Shown here: positions 9,821 through 18,341 of the stretch, piece by piece
Position numbering within the stretch: position 1 is the stretch's first letter
How the letters are laid out: every line of letters begins with the position of its first letter
Origin: Candidatus Tepidiaquacella proteinivora
GTDB taxonomy: Bacteria; Bacteroidota; Ignavibacteria; Tepidaquicellales; Tepidaquicellaceae
DNA length: 64,000 nt
NCBI GenBank assembly: GCA_013348845.1
Contig: CP054675.1
Coordinates: 186,001 to 250,000 of the forward strand
Direction of reading: 5' to 3'
The notes under the pieces: generated by a model
What the model was told of the DNA's origin: nothing
Databases searched by the model: none
The model's input: the letters and a program-made list of their open reading frames with translations, nothing else
Translations under genes and position numbers: made by a program

Positions 9821-11080
9821 TTATGTTTTCATCTTCTTCTTTTTCGCTGCGGGAAAAAGAACATTATTTAATATTAATCTATATCCCGGTGAGTTTGGGT
9901 ATTCATCTAAATTTGTTGCTGGTGCGCCTACAAGATGTTGATAATCTTCAGGGTCATGTCCGCCAAGCAGAGTAAAAGTGCCTTTACCATAGTTACCATG
10001 TATATATCTTACCCAGTTAGTGCCTTCATTCATTCCAAGTATGGTAATGTTTTTCTTTAAAAATTCTTTTTTAAAACCGGATGTCTGTCCCATAAATCCT
10101 TTTATAGTTGAAGTATGGCACTGAGTTAACATAGTCGGTACGGGGTCTATTTTCGCCTGAAAATCAACTAATTTAAAATTATCATTATACTGCCCTATAT
10201 AAAATAATTCATCTGTGATATCTATATTTGAGTATTCATATACGAGTGGGTCAAGAATAATTTTAAAGTTTTCGAATGCAATACATTCTGAATAATCAAG
10301 TTTTTCATTTGCTTTTGTATCAAGGGGGTCTCCATCATATATTTCAGCGCAGATATCAGTGTTTTCTGTTGCAAGTGAAATATCGTAAGTATCAGTTGCA
10401 GAACACATAGTAAATAAAAAACCACCATTTGCTATATATTCATTTAATTTCTTAACAACATCTCTTTTCAGTTGAGATACTTTTTTATAACCAAGTTTTT
10501 TTGCCATATCTTCATTTGTCTTTTTCTGAATCAGGTACCAATCTGAAGTTGAAAACGTTGCAAAAAACTTCCCGTATTGACCTGTGAAATCTTCATGATG
10601 TAGATGAATCCAGTCAAATCCTTTTAATTTACCTGATAGCACTTCTTCATCCCATAACTTTTCATAAGGAATACCGGCGTAGTCTAATGCAAGTTGAACT
10701 GCATCATCCCAGGGAAGTGCATTCGGGGGTACATAGACTGCTATTCTCGCTGCTTTTTCAAGTCTTACAAGTTCTGTATTATTATTTTCCTCCTGTACAA
10801 AAGCATATACCTGTGCTGTTTCTGTTCCATTCAGTAATTCGTAATAAACTTTATTAGATTTACATTCTTCTTCGAGCGATGGAGAATAATTAAATAAGAA
10901 AGAACCGCCACGATAATTTAATAGCCAATCAAGTTCTTTTCCTGCTAACAGATGTCTATATGCGATACCATAGGCTTTCAGATGATTTGTCTGTGTACTT
11001 TCCATTGGAATAAGTAATTTTACCTGTGAAAAGCAATTAGAAATAAAAACAGATAATAATAGTATTAATACTCTGAACAT
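9821..11080 (-). CDS. Exported conserved protein (family often named asparagine synthetase B)
   Basis: This 419-residue protein has an N-terminal signal sequence (MFRVLILLLSVFISNCFSQ). From memory, proteins opening LLIPMESTQTNHLKAYG in Bacteroidota/Ignavibacteria genomes are often labelled asparagine synthetase B. I see neither an N-terminal nucleophile Cys2 with a glutaminase domain nor the SGGxDS pyrophosphatase loop of real AsnB, and the protein is exported, so the label is probably wrong. Several segments (VAVYVPPNALPWDDAVQLAL, GGFLFTMCSATDT, YGKGTFTLLGGHDPEDYQH) suggest a class I glutamine-amidotransferase-like/flavodoxin fold. It heads a minus-strand run with the M28 peptidase. Function is unknown. 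Confidence 0.6.
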   Translation of the reverse strand: MFRVLILLLSVFISNCFSQVKLLIPMESTQTNHLKAYGIAYRHLLAGKELDWLLNYRGGSFLFNYSPSLEEECKSNKVYYELLNGTETAQVYAFVQEENNNTELVRLEKAARIAVYVPPNALPWDDAVQLALDYAGIPYEKLWDEEVLSGKLKGFDWIHLHHEDFTGQYGKFFATFSTSDWYLIQKKTNEDMAKKLGYKKVSQLKRDVVKKLNEYIANGGFLFTMCSATDTYDISLATENTDICAEIYDGDPLDTKANEKLDYSECIAFENFKIILDPLVYEYSNIDITDELFYIGQYNDNFKLVDFQAKIDPVPTMLTQCHTSTIKGFMGQTSGFKKEFLKKNITILGMNEGTNWVRYIHGNYGKGTFTLLGGHDPEDYQHLVGAPATNLDEYPNSPGYRLILNNVLFPAAKKKKMKT

Positions 11081-11175
11081 ACATCTAAATTATAAATCAA
11101 TTAATTAAAAATCAAATGCATTGTAATTGTAATAATTTGATTTAATATTTGTGATATTAATTTAAATAATTATTT

Positions 11176-12195
11176 GTGAAAATACTTGCATTTGAAACTT
11201 CCTGTGATGAAACTTCTTCAGCAGTGCTGAATGATGAAAATGTTGTTTCAAATATAATAATGTCTCAATTATCCCACCTTGAATGGGGCGGCGTTGTACC
11301 TGAAATTGCATCAAGAGAACATTTGAAAAATATAGTTTTGGTAATGAATGAAGCCTTGAAAAAAGCTAATTCGAAACTTAATGAAATAGAACTTATTGCT
11401 GCAGCAAAAGAACCTGGTTTAGTAGGTGCTTTGTTAATTGGTTTTAGTTTTGCCAAATCATTGGCTATTTCCCTTGAAGTTCCGTTTGTGCCCGTTAATC
11501 ATATACAAGCGCATTTATATTCATCTTTTATTCAAAATGAAAAACCATCATTTCCTTTCTTATCATTAATTGTTTCAGGTGGTCATACTTTATTAGTATA
11601 TGTCGAAGATTATTTTAAGCACAAAATTGTAGGAACTACTGTTGATGATGCAGCAGGGGAAGCATTCGATAAAGTGGCAAAGTTACTTAATCTTGGATAT
11701 CCCGGAGGTCCGATAATAGATAGATTAGCAAAAACGGGAAATAAGGATTTTCATAAGTTTCCGCTGGCAAATGTAAAAAATCAGCCTTATAACTTTTCAT
11801 TTTCAGGAATAAAAACTTCGGTATTGTATTTCCTGAGAAAATTAAATTTTGAAGAAAATAAAAATGATAAGTTAATATCTGATATTTGTGCTTCATTTCA
11901 GGAAGCTGTTACTGAGAGTTTATTGAGAAAAACACTTGCTGCTGCAAAAAAATATAATGTGAAAACCATTACTATTTCTGGTGGTGTTGCTGCGAATTCT
12001 TTACTAAAAGTCAAATTTGAGAATTTAATTTCAAAAGGCTATAAGATTTATATCCCATCTACTGATTATATTACTGATAATGGTGCAATGATCGGATATT
12101 TAGCGTATCTGAAATATAAATATTATAGTGATAAATCGTATTTTATTTATGAAAGTTTGAAAGAAGCCGTGAATCCAAGATTAGTTAATATTTAA
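11176..12195 (+). CDS. tsaD: TsaD, tRNA N6-threonylcarbamoyltransferase
   Basis: TsaD (Gcp/YgjD/Kae1) transfers the threonylcarbamoyl group to A37 of ANN-decoding tRNAs, working with TsaB, TsaC and TsaE. The 339 residues are a normal length. Visible are the ASKHA-fold start ILAFETSCDETS, the metal-binding NHIQAH (His109 and His113), SGGHTLLV, DDAAGEAFDKVAKLL, and the C-terminal SGGVAANSLLK and TDNGAMIGYLAY. The start codon is GTG at 11176. It diverges from the exported-protein gene with a 95-bp gap that must hold both promoters. Confidence 0.97.
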   Translation: MKILAFETSCDETSSAVLNDENVVSNIIMSQLSHLEWGGVVPEIASREHLKNIVLVMNEALKKANSKLNEIELIAAAKEPGLVGALLIGFSFAKSLAISLEVPFVPVNHIQAHLYSSFIQNEKPSFPFLSLIVSGGHTLLVYVEDYFKHKIVGTTVDDAAGEAFDKVAKLLNLGYPGGPIIDRLAKTGNKDFHKFPLANVKNQPYNFSFSGIKTSVLYFLRKLNFEENKNDKLISDICASFQEAVTESLLRKTLAAAKKYNVKTITISGGVAANSLLKVKFENLISKGYKIYIPSTDYITDNGAMIGYLAYLKYKYYSDKSYFIYESLKEAVNPRLVNI

Positions 12196-12308
12196 ATTGT
12201 TGTGCTTCTTGTTATTAAAAATTTAAATATAAAAAATATTATATTTGGATTATTTAAATAAATATTTTTTATTATATTAAATGGGAACAATACAAACAAA
12301 TTAGTCTT

Positions 12309-13802
12309 ATGATTATAACTTCAGAAAAATCTGTTTATGATGTATTATATGCCGAAGATGATCCAATAGCTCAAAAACTATTATATGATTATGTAAAATC
12401 TTATAATTATCCTTATAATATTACATTGGCATCTTCATTTGAAGAAGCAGTAGAAAAACTCAGGAACTTTAAATATGATGTTGTTTTAGCAGATTATTAC
12501 CTTGGTGATGGGGAAGGAATAGATCTCGTTAAATATTTAAAAGGTGTTCCGCTGATAATAATAACAGGGGCAGGGGATGAAGAAATTGCTATTAATTCAA
12601 TGAAATCAGGAGCATATGACTATCTTGTTAAATCTCCGCAATTAACGCATTTAAAGAAACTATCATTTACAATTGAGAATGCAGTTACAAGGAAAAATAT
12701 GGATAATCTTATTCAAATGCATTCTCAGGCAATACAGGATATTACAGATGCAGTATTCTTTATTGATACCCGAAATAGATTTATATATGTTAATGATGCC
12801 TTTTGTAAAATGTATCAATATGATAAAGAAGAAATTATAGGGAAAAATTTAGGAACAATCTGGGAGAAAGGTGGTAAAGTTTTTGAGAAGTTTTATGATA
12901 AGAAATTTTCAGGTGATTATTATAGTGTTAAAAGTGATGGGACTGTTTTTCCTGTGTCTTTGACTTATACACCAATAATTCAGAAAGATGGAGAAATAAT
13001 AGCGAGCGTAGGGATAGCAAGAGATATTACTGAACAAAAGAAAACCCAACTGGTATTGAAGAAATATTCTGAACATCTTGAAAAACTTGTTGAAGAAAAA
13101 ACGAAAGAATTAAGGGAGAAAGAAAGATTAGCAACCATTGGAGAAACTGCTACGATGGTAGGACATGATTTACGAAATCCCTTGCAAGTATTAATTAATT
13201 CTATATATATTGCAAAATCAAGTATTAATGAGAAATCTGTCGGGAATCATACTATAGAAGAAGTTGCGACTATATTCAATGAAATGATGGAGCAGGTTGA
13301 ATATATGAATAAGATTGTATCTGATTTGCAGTATTATGGAAAGAATTTAAAACCAGAGTTTAGACGGGTTGATTTGGAAGCTTTTTTATATAAAATAATA
13401 TCAGAACATGCGAATTTTGACAATATTGAGTATCAGGTTATTATAGAACCGAAAGCAAATGAAATATATTTTGATAAAGATTTAATGCAAAGATTATTTA
13501 TCAATTTATTTTCAAATAGTCAGGCTGCAATGAAAGATGATGGTATAATTAAAATAAAAGCAGTAAAATCAAGGAAAAATTATATTATTACTGTATCTGA
13601 TAATGGACGGGGTATCCCTGAAGAAATAATGCCACATCTGTTTAAACCATTATTCACTACAAAGGCAAAAGGAACAGGATTAGGATTAAGTGTTTGTAAA
13701 AGGATTATTGAAGCTCATAGAGGTAAAATAGAAGTTGATAGTATTGAAGGAAGAGGAACAACAGTAAAATTAACAATACCAGAACTAATAGAGGAGAAAT
13801 AA
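12309..13802 (+). CDS. Hybrid sensor histidine kinase: receiver-PAS-HisKA-HATPase
   Basis: This 497-residue cytoplasmic kinase has no membrane segment. An N-terminal receiver domain (about 9-125) has the acidic pocket EDD at 16-18 and phospho-acceptor Asp62 (VVLADYYLGDG). A PAS domain follows (about 138-250; DAVFFIDTRNRFIYVNDAFC, IGIARDITEQKK), then a short coiled coil, HisKA with His286 (GHDLRNPLQ), and the ATPase with the N box (LFSNSQAAM), DNGRGIPEE and TGLGLSVCKRI. It opens a run with a response regulator (3 bp after its stop) and polysaccharide genes. The inferred role is phosphorelay control of exopolysaccharide production. Confidence 0.92.
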   Translation: MIITSEKSVYDVLYAEDDPIAQKLLYDYVKSYNYPYNITLASSFEEAVEKLRNFKYDVVLADYYLGDGEGIDLVKYLKGVPLIIITGAGDEEIAINSMKSGAYDYLVKSPQLTHLKKLSFTIENAVTRKNMDNLIQMHSQAIQDITDAVFFIDTRNRFIYVNDAFCKMYQYDKEEIIGKNLGTIWEKGGKVFEKFYDKKFSGDYYSVKSDGTVFPVSLTYTPIIQKDGEIIASVGIARDITEQKKTQLVLKKYSEHLEKLVEEKTKELREKERLATIGETATMVGHDLRNPLQVLINSIYIAKSSINEKSVGNHTIEEVATIFNEMMEQVEYMNKIVSDLQYYGKNLKPEFRRVDLEAFLYKIISEHANFDNIEYQVIIEPKANEIYFDKDLMQRLFINLFSNSQAAMKDDGIIKIKAVKSRKNYIITVSDNGRGIPEEIMPHLFKPLFTTKAKGTGLGLSVCKRIIEAHRGKIEVDSIEGRGTTVKLTIPELIEEK

Positions 13803-13805
13803 AAA

Positions 13806-14246
13806 ATGAATACTAAAAAAATATTAGTAGTAGATGATGATTTAGGTATATTAAAATCATTCGAAACAATTTTAAAAAAGCGCGGTTACGAAGTTGAAAC
13901 CGCAGCTACTGCAAAAGATGGGATAAAATTAATCAAGAAAACTGCATTTAATGCGGCGCTTCTTGACATTAAGTTACCTGATAAAGATGGTACTGAGGTA
14001 TTAAAAGAAATAAGGAAAATCAGACCTGGTATGATTAAAATAATGATTACCGGCTTTGCAGATATAGATAATGCAGTTCAATCACTAAATCTTGGAGCAA
14101 ATGCTTATATAATGAAACCGGTAAATCCTGACGAATTATTAAGGCTATTGGAAGAAAAACTCTCAGAACAGGAGAAAAATGAAATGTTGACCGATGACAG
14201 AATTTCACAATGGATTGAAGACAGATTAAATCAATTAGATGAATAA
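13806..14246 (+). CDS. Stand-alone response regulator (receiver domain)
   Basis: This 146-residue protein has one CheY-like receiver domain: acidic pocket DDD at 10-12, phospho-acceptor Asp54 (ALLDIKLPDKDG), Thr in MITGF, and Lys in IMKPV. The last about 25 residues (DDRISQWIEDRLNQLDE) form a short acidic helix with no DNA-binding or enzymatic output domain. It lies 3 bp after the hybrid kinase and 20 bp before the BcsB-like gene. It probably relays phosphate to, or binds, another protein, perhaps the synthase complex. Confidence 0.9.
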   Translation: MNTKKILVVDDDLGILKSFETILKKRGYEVETAATAKDGIKLIKKTAFNAALLDIKLPDKDGTEVLKEIRKIRPGMIKIMITGFADIDNAVQSLNLGANAYIMKPVNPDELLRLLEEKLSEQEKNEMLTDDRISQWIEDRLNQLDE

Positions 14247-14266
14247 TTAATTTAATAAATTATAAA

Positions 14267-16324
14267 ATGAAAAAATTAATTTTTATTCTTTTTGTAGTAG
14301 TTTTTTGTTCTACATTGGGGATATCATTTTCACAGGTTGAAGAAGGGTCAAGAGTTTATGACTTGAAGATATTTCCGGAAGCAGAAGTGATTATGGGTCC
14401 ATTGGGAACCCTATATGGGTATTTTCAAATTATGCCATTGTGTAAAGCTACAAGCAATACACATATTGACATAGTATATACCAATTCTGAAGTTATTATG
14501 AGCAGCGTTAGTTTTATGACTCTTTATATAAATGGGAAACCCCTTTCCAGTATATTCATCAATGCTAAGACACCTGATAGTGCTGTATGGAGGGTAAATA
14601 TACCACCAGAGTATTTAATATCTGGATATAATACGATATTGATTACATCTTTACAAAGAACAACCGATGATCCCTGTAAAGACCTTTATAACAAAGCAAA
14701 TTGGGTTAGGATTAAGAACTCATCAAATCTGCATCTTGAATTAAGTTTAAACAATCCGCTTGCTTTATATAGATTTCCTTTCCCATATTTGAATTATTTA
14801 AGGGATAATCCTATCAATTGTAAAATTGTTATTCCACCCCCGTTTAGTAATGAAGAAATAGAGTACTTATTAAAATTAGCAAGTGACTGGGGGGCAAGAG
14901 TTCCTTTTAGGGGTTTGAATATAAGTTTCTCTTCAAAGTTTGATGAATCTCCGACTGAAAACAGGATTTATATTGGTGATTATAATAAAATGAAGGGAAA
15001 AATTACAGCAAGTATTCCGGAAGGTAGCGGATATTTATATCAGACCAGAGATGGAAACTATCAACAGATTTATATTACAGGAGCAGATAAAAGTAGTATT
15101 AGTAAAGCTTTATATTCACTTGTATCACCAAATCTTTTACCGCAAAATGATGAAACTTCTCAAGTTGTTACAAGAACTTTTTCAGAAAATCTTGAAGAAT
15201 ATAACTTACCAAAACAAGGACTGTTTGTATTGACCGATTTAGGATTACCCCAGATTAACCTTGAAGGGATTTTTTCACAAAGTAAAATTGTCGTTGTCAG
15301 GAGACCTGTCAGGTATGGTGCAGGTATAGAATCATATATTAAATTATATTTTTATCATTCAGAAAATCTTGATAAGAAACAATCATTACTTTCTATATAT
15401 ATTAATGGTGTTCCCGCAGGAAGTATATCACTTGGTCCTGAAAATGTCAGGGGTGGAGAATTGGTTGTGAAGATTCCTGAATCAGAATTAAATAAACCTT
15501 CCTGGGTTATTAGTTTTGTTGTGTATCATTATGTTGGATCAATTGAAGAAGTTAATTGTACTTACGATTATGATAATTCCGTATGGACCTTGATTGAAGG
15601 TAAGTCTGAAATATACTTAGCACCTGGTGGAGCCGAAGTAAGACCAAGTTTGGTTGACTTCCCAAATATGATAGGTACCGATATAGAAAGTATTAAGAGA
15701 ATATATTTCTGGTTACCAGATAACGCTGATGATGATTTAATAAAAATTGCTTCAATAATTTCTGCAAGAGCTGGGCAAACATTAAAACATAGAATAGACC
15801 CAAAGGTTATTATATCCAATGAGATTGATAATAAGTTGAAATCAGATGCAAATATTTTATTTGTCATCGGTTATCCAAACGATATGCAAAGATGGAATTA
15901 TTTTAAGGATAAAATGTTAATAAAACCAACCGGAGAAGATAATTATATTGTTGATGAAAGAATTGAAACTCCAAATGAAAGTTTAAAAAATATGTCAATG
16001 ATACAAGCGTTTGAGTCGCCATGGAACCCGAATGGTGTTGTTTATGCAATTATGCCTAAAGGAGCTGATGGAATAAAAAATTTAGCGGATGCTTTGACAA
16101 TTCCTGAAAAAATTTCGAAAATTGATGGTCAGGTATGCCTTGTATCTAAAGAATCAGAAGTTATTCCACTTGCAACACCTGAGAAGAAACATATAGTAGA
16201 AACTGTGAGCGGACCATTAAGAAATATTCCGTTGAGATATTTGATAGGAGGAATAATTGTTATTCTGATAATAGCATACTTGATTATCAGGTATATTAAA
16301 AAGCATCGTTCAGCAAAAATATAA
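14267..16324 (+). CDS. bcsB: BcsB-like periplasmic subunit of an exopolysaccharide synthase
   Basis: This 685-residue protein has a signal peptide (MKKLIFILFVVVFCSTLGISFSQ), a long periplasmic part and one C-terminal membrane helix (about 650-672, LIGGIIVILIIAYLIIRYI) followed by basic residues. This is the topology of BcsB, which guides nascent glucan from the membrane synthase. It has BcsB-like alternating carbohydrate-binding/flavodoxin-like halves and the segment DDPCKDLYNKANWVRIKNSS, matching the C-x-D...LW-x-x-I region of the family. The synthase follows 5 bp downstream. No BcsZ cellulase, BcsC pore or PilZ protein is visible, so the polymer need not be cellulose. Confidence 0.8.
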   Translation: MKKLIFILFVVVFCSTLGISFSQVEEGSRVYDLKIFPEAEVIMGPLGTLYGYFQIMPLCKATSNTHIDIVYTNSEVIMSSVSFMTLYINGKPLSSIFINAKTPDSAVWRVNIPPEYLISGYNTILITSLQRTTDDPCKDLYNKANWVRIKNSSNLHLELSLNNPLALYRFPFPYLNYLRDNPINCKIVIPPPFSNEEIEYLLKLASDWGARVPFRGLNISFSSKFDESPTENRIYIGDYNKMKGKITASIPEGSGYLYQTRDGNYQQIYITGADKSSISKALYSLVSPNLLPQNDETSQVVTRTFSENLEEYNLPKQGLFVLTDLGLPQINLEGIFSQSKIVVVRRPVRYGAGIESYIKLYFYHSENLDKKQSLLSIYINGVPAGSISLGPENVRGGELVVKIPESELNKPSWVISFVVYHYVGSIEEVNCTYDYDNSVWTLIEGKSEIYLAPGGAEVRPSLVDFPNMIGTDIESIKRIYFWLPDNADDDLIKIASIISARAGQTLKHRIDPKVIISNEIDNKLKSDANILFVIGYPNDMQRWNYFKDKMLIKPTGEDNYIVDERIETPNESLKNMSMIQAFESPWNPNGVVYAIMPKGADGIKNLADALTIPEKISKIDGQVCLVSKESEVIPLATPEKKHIVETVSGPLRNIPLRYLIGGIIVILIIAYLIIRYIKKHRSAKI

Positions 16325-16329
16325 AAGAA

Positions 16330-18306
16330 ATGATTTTCAAATCCAGTTATGAGAAAAAACTCCTTAATTTCGTATTTGACCTTTTGAGAAAATACGGATT
16401 TAATCCTGATGCTATTTTTTCGAAAAAGGAAATAAAATTAAGGACTCTTTTATATACTCTACGAGATAAGAAAATTTATCCTCCGGAAGACTTTTATAAG
16501 GAACTTTCAAAATTTCTTGACTTACCATATTTTGAAGCAGGATTATTAAAAGAAATAACATATAGAGCTACTGCACTACCATATAGTGTAATGTATAAAA
16601 ATCTGATTTTTCTTTTACAGGTAAAATCAGATAAAGTTGTTTTAGCAATTGCAAATCCGTTCAATTTTCCACTATTTCGTGAGCTTGAAAAAATATTTAA
16701 GAGAAAAGTAGAAATTTATATTACTTCAGCAGAGGCAATTGAATATGTTTTAGATGAAGGATTTAAACAGATACATAGTTTTAAAGCAATTGATGAACTT
16801 CGTATTAAATCTCCTGAATATTCTGCTTCTAAAGTTTTGTACGATTGGCAGAGAAATTTCTTAATACTTTCATTAGTTGTATTTTTTATTTTACTGATTT
16901 TAGAACCCGGCCAAGTTTTCTTTATTTTGTTTTTAGTAATCAATTTGATTTATTTTATTATAAATCCTTTTAAATTAATAATTGCTCTTAAAGGATTTGA
17001 AAGTATTCGGAGGAAAGTAAATATAACTCAACCGGAAGTCAGGGCATTAGATGAAACTTCACTTCCTATATATACCATTTTGATACCCGTTTATAAGGAA
17101 TCTGAGGTTATTCCGAATATTATTAATAATATGAATAAGCTTGATTATCCGAAAGAGAAACTTGATATAAAATTATTAATTGAGGAAAAAGATTCTGAAA
17201 CTATTGAAGCTTGCAAAAAATATGGTATAATCGGAGAACCCCAGGAAACTTTATTTGGATTATCGAAAGAGACGTATAAAGAAATGGTCAAAATGTTTGA
17301 CCCGATAATAATTCCGGATGCTCCGATAAAAACAAAGCCACGAGCATGTAATTATGGACTGTATAGAGCTTATGGTGAGCATATAGTAATTTATGATGCA
17401 GAAGACGAACCGGAACCAGACCAGTTGAAAAAAGCTATAGTTGCATTTCAAAAATTAGGTGATGAATATGCTTGCTTGCAGGCGCATTTAAATTTCTATA
17501 ATCCAAAAGAGAATTTACTTGCAAGATGGTTTGCCCTTGAATATACATTCTGGTTTGATTACTGGTTGCAGGGATTAGATATATCAGGAGCGCCATTGCC
17601 GCTCGGTGGAACGAGTAACCATTTTAAAACAAAAACATTAAAAGAACTTGGAGGATGGGACCCGTATAATGTTACTGAAGATGCAGATTTAGGTGTTAGA
17701 ATTTCACAGAAAAGGTATAAAACCGCAATGTTAAATTCCTATACTCTTGAAGAAGCCAATTTAAGAGTTGGAAACTGGATTAGACAAAGGTCTCGCTGGA
17801 TTAAAGGATATGTACAGACATTTTTTGTACATATGAGACATCCAATAAAATTATTCAGAAAACTTGGTATAAAACAATCGCTTTATTTCATTCTGACATT
17901 CGGCTTTAATATTTTATTCCCCCTTGTTAATCCTTTGTTATGGTTAATAACTATACTCACTTTTGTTTTTCCTGAATCTACTTTAACACTTTTTACACCG
18001 GAGGTAAAAACTATTTGTGAGTTCAATCTGATATTAGGAAATCTCGTTTATATTATTCTACATATCGGACCTACAGTTATTAAAGAACATTATACTTCTA
18101 TACCTTTTGCTGTTTTAATTCCACTTTACTGGGTGCTTATGAGTTATGCAGCGTGGAAAGGGACTTTACAATTAATAACAAAACCTTTCTACTGGGAAAA
18201 AACTCAACACGGTTTAACATCATATAAACCGAAAGCAAGTCTTAGTGAGAATGAAGAAATGATAAATCAAGTAAAAGCAAGAAAAATTAAACCTGAAAGC
18301 GTATAA
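16330..18306 (+). CDS. Family 2 processive glycosyltransferase with N-terminal T2SSE_N-like domain
   Basis: This 658-residue membrane synthase starts with a domain resembling the N-terminal (T2SSE_N/MshEN) module of type II secretion ATPases (about 15-145). Two membrane helices (about 172-220) precede a GT2 domain with IPVYKESEVIPN, DAEDE (the DxD site), TEDADLGVRI (catalytic base Asp), and QRSRW (the QxxRW motif of processive synthases), then further membrane helices. The layout resembles XagB-type exopolysaccharide synthases, which use MshEN instead of PilZ for cyclic-di-GMP. The usual RLG and Gln positions of MshEN are not kept here (KLR, Phe), so nucleotide binding is doubtful. It sits directly after the BcsB-like gene. 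Confidence 0.85.
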   Translation: MIFKSSYEKKLLNFVFDLLRKYGFNPDAIFSKKEIKLRTLLYTLRDKKIYPPEDFYKELSKFLDLPYFEAGLLKEITYRATALPYSVMYKNLIFLLQVKSDKVVLAIANPFNFPLFRELEKIFKRKVEIYITSAEAIEYVLDEGFKQIHSFKAIDELRIKSPEYSASKVLYDWQRNFLILSLVVFFILLILEPGQVFFILFLVINLIYFIINPFKLIIALKGFESIRRKVNITQPEVRALDETSLPIYTILIPVYKESEVIPNIINNMNKLDYPKEKLDIKLLIEEKDSETIEACKKYGIIGEPQETLFGLSKETYKEMVKMFDPIIIPDAPIKTKPRACNYGLYRAYGEHIVIYDAEDEPEPDQLKKAIVAFQKLGDEYACLQAHLNFYNPKENLLARWFALEYTFWFDYWLQGLDISGAPLPLGGTSNHFKTKTLKELGGWDPYNVTEDADLGVRISQKRYKTAMLNSYTLEEANLRVGNWIRQRSRWIKGYVQTFFVHMRHPIKLFRKLGIKQSLYFILTFGFNILFPLVNPLLWLITILTFVFPESTLTLFTPEVKTICEFNLILGNLVYIILHIGPTVIKEHYTSIPFAVLIPLYWVLMSYAAWKGTLQLITKPFYWEKTQHGLTSYKPKASLSENEEMINQVKARKIKPESV

Positions 18307-18341
18307 ATATATTCTATATAATCTGAAAATTTTGTTTTGCT

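Noticed and set aside
12229-12272. 12-bp inverted repeat after tsaD
   Set aside because: The arms are almost pure A/T and the loop is 20 nt, so it is a weak structure expected by chance in this DNA.
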